Shown: one piece after another, positions 1-10,138 of the stretch
How the letters are laid out: each line of letters starts with the position of its first letter
Position numbering within the stretch: the stretch's first letter is position 1
Source of the DNA: Pelodera strongyloides
Lineage: Eukaryota; Nematoda; Chromadorea; Rhabditida; Rhabditidae
DNA: 64,000 nt
Assembly (NCBI GenBank): GCA_036852015.1
Contig: JAANDG010000220.1
Span: forward strand, 60,001 to 124,000
Reading direction: 5' to 3'
Notes under the pieces: model-generated
Database searches by the model: none
What the model was told of the DNA's origin: nothing
The model's input: only the letters and a program-made list of their open reading frames with translations
Program-made: the position numbers and the translations under genes

Positions 1-1083
1 CTCCTGCTCGCTCGCTCGCTCGCTCGCTCGCTCGCTCGCTCGCTCGCTCGCTCGCTCGCTCGCTCGCTCGCTCGCTCGCTCGCTCGCTCGCTCGCTCGCT
101 CGCTCGCTCGCTCGCTCGCTCGCTCGCTCGCTCGCTCGCTCGCTCGCTCGCTCGCTCGCTCGCTCGCTCTCTCTCTACTCTCGCTCGCTCGCTCTCTCGC
201 TCGCTCGCTCGCTCGCTCGCTCCTCTCTCCTCTCCCTCTCGCCCTCTCGCTCGCTCGCTCGCTCGCTACCTCGCTCCGCTCGCTCGCTCGCTCGCTCGCT
301 CGCTCGCTCGCTCGCTCGCTCGCTCGCTCGCTCGCTCGCTCGCTCGCTCTCGCTCGCTCGCTCGCTCTCGCTCCTCGCTCCTCGCTCGCTCGCTCGCTCG
401 CTCGCTCGCTTCGCTCGCTCGCTCGCTCGCTCGCTCGCTCGCCTCGCTCGCTCTCTCTCTCGCTCGCTCCTCGCTCGCTCGCTCGCTCGTCGCTCGCTCG
501 CTCGCGCTCGCGCGCTCCGCTCTCTCCGCTAGCTCGCTCGCTCGCTCGCTCCTCGCTCGCTCGCTCGCTCGCTCGCTCGCTCCTCGCCTCGCTCGCTCTC
601 TCTCTCTCTCTCTATATCGCCGCTCGCTCTCTCGCTCGCTGCTCGCTCGCTCGCTCGTCCTCGCTCGCTCGCTCGCTCGCTCGCTCGCTCGCTCTCGCTC
701 GCTCGCTCGCTCGCTCGCTCTCGCTCGCTCGCTCTCGCTCGCTCGCTCGCTCCTCGCTCTCCTCGCTCTCTCGGCTCGCTCGCTCGCTCGCTCTCTCGCT
801 CTCTCGCTCTTCGCTCGCTCGCTCGCCTCGCTCGCTCTCCGCTTCTCCTCGCTCGCTCGCTCTTCGCCTCTCTCTCGCTCTCGCTCGCTCTCTCGCTCGC
901 TCTCTCCTCGCTGCTCGCCTCGCTCTCTCTCTTCGCTCTCGCTCGCTCGCTCTCTCGCTCGCTCATCGCTCGCTCTCGCTCGCTCGCTCGCTTCTCGCTC
1001 TCTCCTCTCTCCGCTCGCTCTCTCTCTACTCGCTCGCTCGATCTCTCGCTCTCTCGCTCCTCGCTCTCTCTCTCGCTCGCTCT

Positions 1084-1114
<31 letters not shown>

Positions 1115-2221
1115 GCTCGCTCTTCGCTCTCTCGCTCGCTCTCGCTCTCTCCTCGCTCGCTATCGCTCTCTCTCTCTCTCTCTCTCTCGTCTCTCTCTCT
1201 CCTCTCTGCTCTCTCTCTCTCTCTTATCCCTCTCTCTCTCTCTCTCTCCTCCCTCTCGCTCGCTCTCTCGCTCGCTCTCGCTCGCTTCTCGCTCCCTCCT
1301 CGCTCCTCGCCTCGCTCGCTCGCTCGCTCGCTCGCCTCTCGACTTCTCGCTCGCTATCGCTCTCGCTCGCTCGCTGCTCTCTCGCTCTCTCTCTCGCTCG
1401 CTCGCTCGCTAGTCCCTCGCTCCTCTCCTCCTCGCTCGCTCGCTCGCTCGCTCTCTCGCTCGCTCGCTCGCTCGCTCGCTCGCTCTCTCGCTCTCGCTCT
1501 CTCGCTCTCTCGCTCGCTCTCTCGCTCGCTCGCTCTCTCGCTCGCTCGCTCGCGCTCGCTGCTCGCTCGCTCTCTCGCTCGCTCGCTCGTCGCTCGCTCT
1601 CGCTCGCTCGCTCGCTCTCTGCTCGCTCGCTCGCTCGCTCGCTCGCTCGCTCGCTCGCTCGCTCGCTCGCTCGCTCGCTTCGCTCGCTCGCTCGCTCGCT
1701 CGCTCGCTGCTCGCTCCTCGCTCGCTCGCTCCGCTCTCGCTCCTCGCTCGCTCGCTCTCGCTGCTCGCTCTCCTCTCTCTCTCTCTCTCCTCGCTCCTCT
1801 CGCTCGCTCTCTCGCTCTCTCTCTCTCGCTATCTCGCTCGCTCGCTCTAGTCGCTCGCTCCTCGCTCGTCGCTCGCTCGCTCGCTCGCTCGCTCCTCCTC
1901 GCTCGCTCGCTCGCTCGCTCGCTCCTGCCTCGCTCGCTCCTCGCTCGCTCGCTCGCTCGCTCGCTCGCTCGCTCGCTCGCTCGCTCGCTCGCTCGCTCTC
2001 TCGTCTCTCTCGCTCCTCTCTCTCTCGCTCGCTCGCTCGCTCCTCGCTGCTCATCCTCCTCGCGCTCGCTGCTCAGCCTCGCTCTCTCTCTCCTCTCTCT
2101 CCTCGTCGCTCGCTCTCTCTCGCTCTAGGCTCGCTGCCTCGCTCGCTCGCTCTGTCGCTCTCCTTCTCGCTCCTCGTCGCTCTCTCTCTCGCTCCTCTCT
2201 CTCTCTCCTCGCTCGCTTTCT
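1..2221. repeat. Long imperfect GCTC/CT microsatellite
   Basis: About 2.2 kb consists almost only of C, T and G, built from the tetranucleotide GCTC (CGCT) mixed with CT dinucleotide tracts. The first ~160 bases are nearly pure tetranucleotide; interruptions increase further in. Every long open frame here reads as Ser-Glu-Arg-Ala repeats on the minus strand, which is what a translated microsatellite gives, so I do not call a gene. The tract starts at or before the window edge. Confidence 0.95.
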
Positions 2222-2253
2222 GTTTTTTTTTTTTTTTTTTTTCTCTCTCTCTA

Positions 2254-2288
<35 letters not shown>

Positions 2289-2595
2289 GTCTCTCTCGGT
2301 GGTTCTCTCTCTCTCTGGCGTCTCTCTCGTCTCTCCTCTCTCTCTTCTGCTCTATCTCTCTGCTCCCTCGCTCGCTTCTGCTCTCATCCTCGCTCCCGTC
2401 CTCTCCGCTCGTCGCTGCTTCTCTGCTGCTCTCTCTCTCTCTCTCGGCTTCTGTCTGTCTCTTGTATCTCTCTCTCTTCATCTCGTCTCTATCTTCATCT
2501 CGTCTCTTCCTTCTCTCTCTGTCTATCTCGATAGATAGACAATAGATAGATAGATAGATATATAGATAGATATATCGATCGATCGCTCGCTGGTT
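2222..2595. repeat. poly-T, CT-rich and GATA simple repeats
   Basis: A run of about 20 T is followed by CT-rich low-complexity sequence to about 2525, then GATA/ATAG tetranucleotides and a short GATC run to about 2590. This closes the microsatellite block. No coding or structural feature is evident. Confidence 0.85.
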
Positions 2596-2888
2596 TAGTC
2601 GCTTTCAATTTGAGCCTCTGCTGGAAAAGAAATGAGGAGAGAAGAGAGAGAGAGAGAGCTCGAGAGGAACTCGAGGAAAATTACATGCATTGTCGAAATT
2701 ATATGCGTCTCTCTCTTGACGTGACGACGGGACACCTTCCATCTCAAAAAACGAGGCCCATAGACCAACAGAGAAAATTACATTGCATTGTCGAAATATC
2801 TAGCGCTATATCTGTGACGCCGTCAAATCTCAAAACAGTAGGCCATTTGTTTTAGAAAGAGGAAATGAAGATTTAATTGTAAGATTTA
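2596..2888. other. Spacer with an imperfect direct duplication
   Basis: Two diverged copies of about 80-90 bases begin near 2677 and 2775. Both start with AAAATTACAT(T)GCATTGTCGAAAT and run on to an ATCTCAAAA..AGGCCCAT-like stretch. This may be the 5' UTR of the LINE that follows. No gene is recognised. Confidence 0.4.
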
Positions 2889-3777
2889 ATGGAGGTGGAT
2901 AAGGATAAGGGCGTAGACGCTCCTGTTCCAAGGAGTGCAGCAAAGAGGGATAGAAATAGTGATGGGAGTTCTTCGCCTAGGGGGCATTCTCCTAAGCGTA
3001 AGGAGGTTGAACTCAGTGAAATTCTGGGCATGGGTGAAGTAGAGCTTGAAGGTATGCTTCAAGTAGGACAGGATGGATTACATCTAGATGCAGGGCAAGC
3101 TGGAAAACTGATTGATGCTGTCCAGAAACTAATTTCTTTGGCTAAGGGGGTTATTAGTGGCACCTCTAGCCTCGTAATGGACAGTGTCAGGGAGGAGCGT
3201 AGGCTCCGTAGTCTAGTTATTTCAGTTCCCAATGTTTCCCCTCCTCCTAATCACAACATGGACCTTCCAAAAGAAACCATTGCTCGTAATGAAGTAGCGG
3301 AGGAGACAACCCAGACATTGAATCTCAAAGCAATGATTAAGTTCTTAGGTATTACAGAAGCTCCCTGTGCCCTATACAAAATGAATGCTTTTTTGTGGAA
3401 GCTTGAAATGCCTTCTCGTGCTTCCCGTTCCAAAATTCTCAGTAGAAAACACCGGCTCAAAGATACAAAGTGGGGTAGGGTATTCATCAGGGAGATATGA
3501 CTTTCGAACAGAGGAACGTTTGAATGAAATGCGTACTCAGCGGGATTATCTTAACAGTATGGGAGGGCCAGCAAAGGTGGCAGCTTCGGGATGATAAGTT
3601 GGTGTGGGCGTCGGAAAATGGTGTGGACAGGACCAAATTGGCGTTTGAGACTTGCATTCCTCCTGGTTGGGTAAATCCACGGCACACTAATAGACCTCGG
3701 TCGGGTCCTCCCCCAAACAATTTCACTCCTAATAGTTTCACGGGTTCTGTTGGTACTAACCGGCAGGTGGGAAACTA
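2889..3777 (+). pseudogene. LINE ORF1 remnant
   Basis: An open frame from ATG 2889 runs about 200 codons to 3500, then continues in another frame to about 3594 (ERLNEMRTQRDYL) and again to about 3777. The N-terminal part is charged and serine-rich (KRDRNSDGSSSPRGHSPKRK), followed by a helical segment near residues 50-85. This fits the low-complexity nucleic-acid-binding ORF1 of LINEs. At least two frame changes break it. Assignment rests on its position just upstream of the endonuclease/RT ORF, not on a recognised domain. Confidence 0.6.
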
Positions 3778-3819
3778 AGAGGGCAAATTAAGGAACATGA
3801 GACGATTTTAGTATCGTTT

Positions 3820-6654
3820 ATGAATATTCGTAGTCTCATGAAAAATCTTAATAATTACACCATTTTTTACTGCTAAACATCCTGATATTTTAATTCTGGT
3901 TGAATCTTGGTTAAATAAAGATATAAAAGATTGCACTATTTTGCATACTGGGAATTACAAATTATTGCGTTTTGATAGACAGTCTAAAAGGGTGGTGGTA
4001 TTTGTCTGTATGTAAATTCATGTTTTTTATGCAAGAACAAAAACACATGGGAAATGCAAATTTTGAACTGTGCTGCGTAGATATTGAAGATTTAGTTTAT
4101 TTTCGTAAAATACGTTTTATTGTTGTATATAGACTTCCGGGTTGTACTGCTTAGCTGATACTTCATTGTATGATGAAATTATCAATTTATCTACTTCGGG
4201 AATTGATGTTATTCTTCTTGGCGACTTTAATATTCATTTTGATTTTACAAACCCAAGTCCTACATTATCTAAGGAAAGGGAATTCGGTGATTTCATAAAC
4301 TCTCTGGGATGGTCTTTTTATGTAACAGAACCAACTCGTGATAGACGAATTATTGATCATTTATTTTGCAGTTCATCTAACCTAAAAAATTGTTGGTCGA
4401 ACCGCCATTGGGCTCTTCAGATCATAGTCTAATAACCTTTCAAATAAATATGACTATAGAATATATTAATATGCACACCTTTTCTTGATTTCAAGAGTGC
4501 TAATTGGCCTCGAATAAAGTCTATGCTCTCAATTGACTGGGTTACTTATTTTGGGACATACAATACTGTTGACGATTTGGAAGAACGCTTTTCTAGTTAT
4601 ATACGTTCGTTGATTAGGGATTATGTTCCACTGAAGTACAGGCAATTGCCATTGACACTTTTCCAAATACATCAAGAATATGGTTTATCAAAAACACGCT
4701 TGTTTAACTTGAACAAAAACTTGAAATCGGTGCACATTAGTGATTTGATAAAGGGAATAAACGCTCAACTTAGCAAATCGTTGGAGAGGTTTTATGCCTA
4801 TAAGGAAAATAAAGCTTTTGAGAACAAATTTGGGAAGAAATTTTATACGTACGTAAATTCTCGTATTAAAGGTAAATCATCAATTGGTGTAATTCACAAA
4901 CCACTCAATGACCAATGTGTTTATGATAGCTATGAAAAAGCAAACCTCTTAGGAAATCAGTTTGAGTCTGTATTCACGCGTGACAATGGCACTTTCCCAA
5001 TGATGTATTCTAGATCAGATATCTATACTAATGCTTCACTACCGGTTATTTTTCCTCAAGACGTGTGTAAATCACTTGGTAGACTAAAAAATTCGTTTTC
5101 TTTGACATCAGACGGGATTCCTCAGTTTTTCTTGAAATTTTGTAAAGGTGAATTATCAGAACCATTGTCTTTTATTTATAATATCTCTATAGAAACGGGT
5201 ATAATGCCTAACATTTGGAGAAAATCTATCGTAACTCCTGTTCCTAAGGTTCCGAAGCCTAAATATCCAGTACACTTCAGACCTATATGTATTAACAGTG
5301 CTGTTTGCAAGACTATGGAAATGATAGTAAAACATAAATTGTACAAATATATTGAACGGTTAAATTGTATGCCAGCAGAACAATATGGATTTATAAGGGG
5401 GAAATCTGTAGACCTACAGATGCTTGATGTACAGAAACAATGGCTCTCTTCTTATGAAAAAGGCGAATGCGTAGATGTTATATACTTAGACATTGCAAAA
5501 GCCTTTGATAAGGTAGTTCACTCCAAATTGCTATTCAAACTTCAAATGCTGGGCTTTCCTCTTCAGTTAATTCACTGGTTGTCTGATTTCTTGGCGCGTA
5601 GAACATTTCAAGTAAAAGTAAATGACTGTTTGTCTGATGAATTTAATGCTACATCTGGTGTGCCTCAAGGCTCTGTACTTGTCCTATATTGTTTCTTTTG
5701 TATATATGTGATCTTCCCAATGTCATTCGAACTTCTCCTAACATACACATACGCTGTTTTGCTGATGATTGTAAAATCTACTGTAGTTATCAACCACATG
5801 AAGCTTTGAGTGCCAATCTCTCGTTAGAAAAGTCGCTAGATACGTTGTCGAAGTACTGTATCGATTGGCAAATTGAGTTGGCTAGTGAAAAATGTAAGGT
5901 TCTATATATGGGAAAGAAAAACTGTAAGTATAAGTATAGTGTGAATGGAACTCAATTGGGAGTGGTTTCTTCTATGAGAGATTTGGGAATTCAGATACAA
6001 GATAATTGGCATTTTGTTGACCACATTTCTAATATATGTACGAAAAGTATGGGTGTTTGGTATGCTCTTACTAAGAGCATTAAGCAGCGAAATCCTCTGA
6101 TTCTCGTAAAATCGTATACAACTTGGGTCCGTCCTCTGTTAGAGTTTGCAAGCGTTGTCTGGAATCCGTATCTCAAAAAAGATAAACTACGTGTCGAAAA
6201 AGTGCAATCAAGAATCACTCGCATGATCGTTCAAAAATGTTACCCAAAATGCACCCTGATCCCATCTTACTCAGACCGATTACGTAAGTTTAACCTGCTT
6301 TCATTGCAACAAAGAAGAATCCAACACGACCTTATATTCACATTCAAACTTTTGAAAGGCGAACTAGCCAACTCCTTCAGTAAATATTACATAATGAAGC
6401 CTACTCGAGGACGATTATCGTCGTTTGAATATCATGTTCCTTTGGCAAAGCGTAACCCGTTTTATCACAGTTTCTTTCTGCGTACGGCTAGATGGCTAAA
6501 CAAAATGCCAGAACAATTGCTAAAGGCACATGATTCTAAAACATTTAAAAGGCTATTGAAATCGTCAGACATCACTCAAATTCTAAATAGTTTCGAAGAA
6601 GATGATATCACAGTCGGGTTTAAGGAATATACCTATATTTCAAGAACGAATTAA
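3820..6654 (+). pseudogene. LINE ORF2 remnant: endonuclease plus reverse transcriptase
   Basis: The endonuclease half is scattered over three frames: NIRSLMKNLN and PDILILVESWL near 3830-3910, then LLGDFNIHF and DHLFCSS near 4142-4432. The RT half starts at 4523. One frame runs to 5809 and contains RPICINSAVCKTME, YLDIAKAFDKVVHSK and GVPQGSVL. The reading then shifts near 5690 into a second frame that holds the catalytic CFADDCKIY and the thumb/C-terminal region through the stop at 6654. The frame change lies between GVPQGS and FADD, so no full-length RT can be read. Confidence 0.85.
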
Positions 6655-7377
6655 TCATCACATTCATTTAGAAATCTTCTAAAAACGACCATTAGAGTTT
6701 GCAGCTACATCTACATCATGGAAAAGTCACGAAGAAACCTAAATATCATATTTACTTTCACCTCTGTTATTTCGTTTCGTATCTATTTTCAACTGTTATC
6801 TACATCGAATCGTATTTGTTATGTTTATCTGCGTTCTAAAAGAATTATATCAGAATCAAACATGTGCAAACATGTATGTATGGAACCAACCTCAGTGAAC
6901 AATCCATGAATCAAACTTGTATTTAATAATTTTACCTGTATCCTTGAGTAGCACGCCTGTGGCTTATCCACAAAAACTACCATGTGCGGTACATGAATTT
7001 TCGTGCATAGCGCATTCGAATTACTGCGGGTGGAGGTATATTACGGATGCTAGAATTTGAGAAAGGTGGCTAGGTAGAAACTATTCTTAGGCATGCCGTA
7101 GTATATAGATTTATGTTATAATTCACTATTGCGTATGTTATGTTATTGTTTTATTTGCTGAGGTAATGCACAAAAATTCAAAAAATCAACCGTGGCGAAA
7201 CACTCAATCTTATTGGTAATTGATTTGTTGCAAGGTGTTACTCTTTTCTTATAAACGAACCTCAAGCTAATCGTTACATGTGGCTTAATTTGCCAACCTT
7301 CTCATCATCATTTATATGATGCACACTTATATATTTTATATAATGTGTCAATAAATTATTATTATAATTATTAATTA

Positions 7378-7632
7378 TTATTTACCAGCTAGTATTTTTC
7401 TAAGCATTCTGGCATCTGCTCTCTTTCTACGATTCACTAACATATCTAATTTGAGAAGCTCATTTCTAGTTTCACTACTTGGTGTATCCATAAATCCAAC
7501 TAAATGAGATCGCATAAACACACGCTTCGTAAACATACGCTGGATTCTTTCTAGAGCCAGTTTATCCCTTTTCTTGTAGGGATTGAATACTACACTCCCG
7601 GACTCCAGAATAGATCTAACGTAAGTGATCAT
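7378..7632 (-). pseudogene. LINE reverse-transcriptase C-terminal fragment
   Basis: An 84-codon frame resembles the extreme C-terminal part of CR1-like RTs: YVRSILESGSVVFNPYKKRD parallels TTWVRPLLEFASVVWNPYLK in the plus-strand LINE upstream. Only this 3' part survives. It meets the plus-strand LINE tail to tail across a shared ATT-rich tract at about 7345-7380. Confidence 0.7.
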
Positions 7633-8279
7633 GCGCTAAGCATGCAGTAAGTTTACTGTCTGGACCAAAATGTTGTCTACTAGTAGATAATCCGGCACTA
7701 TCCAACCACTTCATGATCATCTTGCATAACATTTGGTATGTTAACATTTCCATACGCATACGAAGCGAGCTGTACAGCGCGAGGGGAAAAATTTAGTGTT
7801 AAATATACCAAAATTTATCCTAATAAACAATAAAACGGGAGATAATTTTTTTTATTACAGTATAGTCCATTTATTGATGATTTGCATTGTTCCGCAAAAC
7901 GATTTACTATTATGCTGTTGAGCTCAAAAGAATCTGTACAGAGACCTCGGTGAAGGGGGGGGGAACAAAAGAACAGCCGGACGGTGAAAGAATAGTTTGC
8001 AAAAACAAACTAGAATTGTTTTGCCTGAATACGTTTGTAATGGATGTGCTCAGCTATTTTTATCAATATCAACTTTTATCACAATCAGCTGTTTACTCCT
8101 CACACCCTCGCTGTGTCCCTACGACAGTTGTCGCGGCGCGTTCTCTCTCTATCCATGCCGCGCCGCGGCCCAACTAACAAGTCAGTGTGCCGTTGTCTCT
8201 GATACTAACTGCTAACGGCAAAGAGACATAAAGTATGTGCCGTTCAATTTTTCCCAAACCTTTTATTTGAAGTGATTAC
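7633..8279. other. Spacer replacing the rest of a truncated secreted-protein gene
   Basis: No convincing gene is seen. By comparison with the two downstream paralogues, exons 3-7 of the minus-strand gene at 8280-8620 should lie here or just beyond. I find no sequence matching the conserved exon 3 (DKSxC) or exon 7 (FGGTW). The truncation probably came with the LINE material that now occupies the neighbouring sequence. Confidence 0.45.
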
Positions 8280-8620
8280 CATAGTCATCAAAGATGTTGA
8301 TAATATAGTTGTGGAAGATTGGAGGTGTTGAATATTGAGATAGCGCACATGGAATGTGGAGGAGAGCCTGAGTTATGACCATTTCAAATAATACGCCTCA
8401 TGATCTACGTATTAAAATACAGAGCACAGCTTTACAAACAACAGAACCAGAACTCAATTAAAATTACTTTCAGTGAAACTTCAACTACTAACTAACACAA
8501 GTAAGCTATGCTCTCGACTTTTGGTTACTATATGATACCAAATTAAGTTTTTGAAAGTCACAGCTGACATTGAATGACAAGAGCGATTCGACTTACCAGT
8601 GCTATAATAAAGTGATACAT
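8280..8620 (-). pseudogene. Truncated paralogue of the unknown secreted-protein family (two exons)
   Basis: Exon 1 (8597-8620) reads MYHFIIAL and exon 2 (8280-8367) reads ALLHIPCALSQ through IINIFDDY. Both have canonical splice sites and the same phases as the complete paralogue at 15542-17986: phase 0 after exon 1, phase 1 after exon 2. The joined peptide starts with a hydrophobic signal sequence. No later exons are found between here and the LINE, so the locus looks cut short. Its remaining sequence is well preserved, so the loss may be recent. Confidence 0.7.
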
Positions 8621-10138
8621 TGTCCTGCAAACCGATGTGGTAAATTTGGAGGCTTGGTCCTGTAGCTTTTAGTTTCGTTTTTATAGGGCGCATCCAAATG
8701 TGGGAAGTTACCACAATATTGAGTCTTATTCGATGAACACAAATAAACATATAAAATCGCCATAAATAAAAAGAAAAGCAGAAGGACAATAGGTGCATGT
8801 GAAAATGAATTTTGAAAAATGAATCCTAATTTGAAGAAAAATGAAAAAAGGATCAAAAATCAAATCAGCTCAATTTCTTCAACGAGCGAGGTGAAGACCT
8901 TCAGACTAATTGTTTTCTTTTACGATGCGAAAACAAACTAAACATTTACATTATATTGTTTATGTATAAAAAAAACGAAAGGAACACTCAAGGGACGGAC
9001 GTTTGATCATAAAATGTTTCATTCCAATCAACAATTTTATTTCTCCGCGTGACCTTCCGCAATGAATGAATAAGCTGAATCCCTTTAAAGGGATAGGTTC
9101 ATCTCAAATCATTAATAATAGCACAAGTATCATTCACACAATTAAACATTGGACACGGAAGGTCTAAACTCAAAAACGAATACCGTACAGCCGTACACAG
9201 ATCGCGCGGACTAATAATTAGCCAAGTCAAACTGGCCCGTGGATTAAATGATAATTCTCGCTCATTATATTAGAAATTCAGATTTTGTAACCCAGGGTTC
9301 TGTGATTGATTTGTGAATTATACATTATTTAAAACAAAAACCCCAGCTTGGGTTATTTCTGGTCGGTATCTCGCTCAATATTGAAATTCATGTAACCCAG
9401 GGTCCCTTAGTTTAATCAAACCGACTAAACAATAGCAGTAATGTAGGAAAACAGGTGCACGAAAAGTTTTGCCTACCAACAACACGTCATAATTCACCTC
9501 AATGTACAGTATTCTACAGAAAAGCCTTTTTACTCTCGACATAACAGCGAACCATACAATTGTATGGTCGAAAAGAATAGCAATGAGGAAAACACGTTAC
9601 TTCGATTCACGAATACTTGTTCATTTTTTTTTTTTTTTTTTCTTCGCTGTTTTTTTTTAGTGGACTTTATGTCATACAGAGTTTTCCATTCAAATATTCT
9701 TACTGGCAATGGACGACTCAATTGTACATAAGTAAAATAAGTAAAATAAGTAAAAGTACAATAAATTTAATACGGTTTAGCTAAGGTAAGTTCGTCAATG
9801 TTTACCGGTTACTGGAACTTTGTGTTTGTGCCTTCGGCTTCACCGCGTTGCAAGTTAATTTACACTAACAATAAGAATAATGGGTATTTTGATTCCAGAT
9901 AAGATTGGGCGACCTTAGACTTAGGCTTACCATTAGGCTTAGGCCTACCACATTTCAATGACACCTTACATTCAAGCTTAGTGACCTAGGAAGTTGTTGT
10001 GTGTTTGTAATCAACGTACTTTTTATGTTCTGTATGTCATTTTCCATTCGTCACTTTCCGTGTGTTTACAAGGTAACAATCTAAACATGACACTGTATGT
10101 TTCGTACTGTATTTATTTGACATTGTATTTATTTTGGT
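8621..10138. other. Intergenic, no gene seen
   Basis: AT-rich spacer. One end of the AAAGGGATAGGTTCA palindromic repeat family is at about 9083-9105. Two short direct repeats containing TAACCCAGGGT lie near 9287 and 9395. There is a T-run near 9623 and a short GTAAAATAA array near 9731. No supported coding exon. Confidence 0.5.

Larger units (their letters stand above)
2889..7380 (+). mobile_element. CR1-like non-LTR retrotransposon (LINE), degenerate
   Basis: The layout is ORF1, then apurinic-type endonuclease, then reverse transcriptase, then a roughly 700-base 3' region ending in an ATT-rich tail at about 7345-7380. The tail resembles the short-repeat ends of CR1/Sam-type LINEs. Endonuclease signatures (LLGDFNIHF; HPDILILVESW) and RT signatures (AKAFDKVVH; GVPQGSVL; CFADDCKIY) are visible, but several frameshifts separate the pieces, so the copy cannot be autonomous. 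Clade placement in CR1/Sam-like elements is by motif appearance only. The 5' boundary is uncertain. Confidence 0.85.

Noticed and set aside
529..2054. Long minus-strand open frames (Ser-Glu-Arg-Ala repeats)
   Set aside because: They are translations of the GCTC/CT microsatellite; no start context, introns or non-repeat sequence support a gene.
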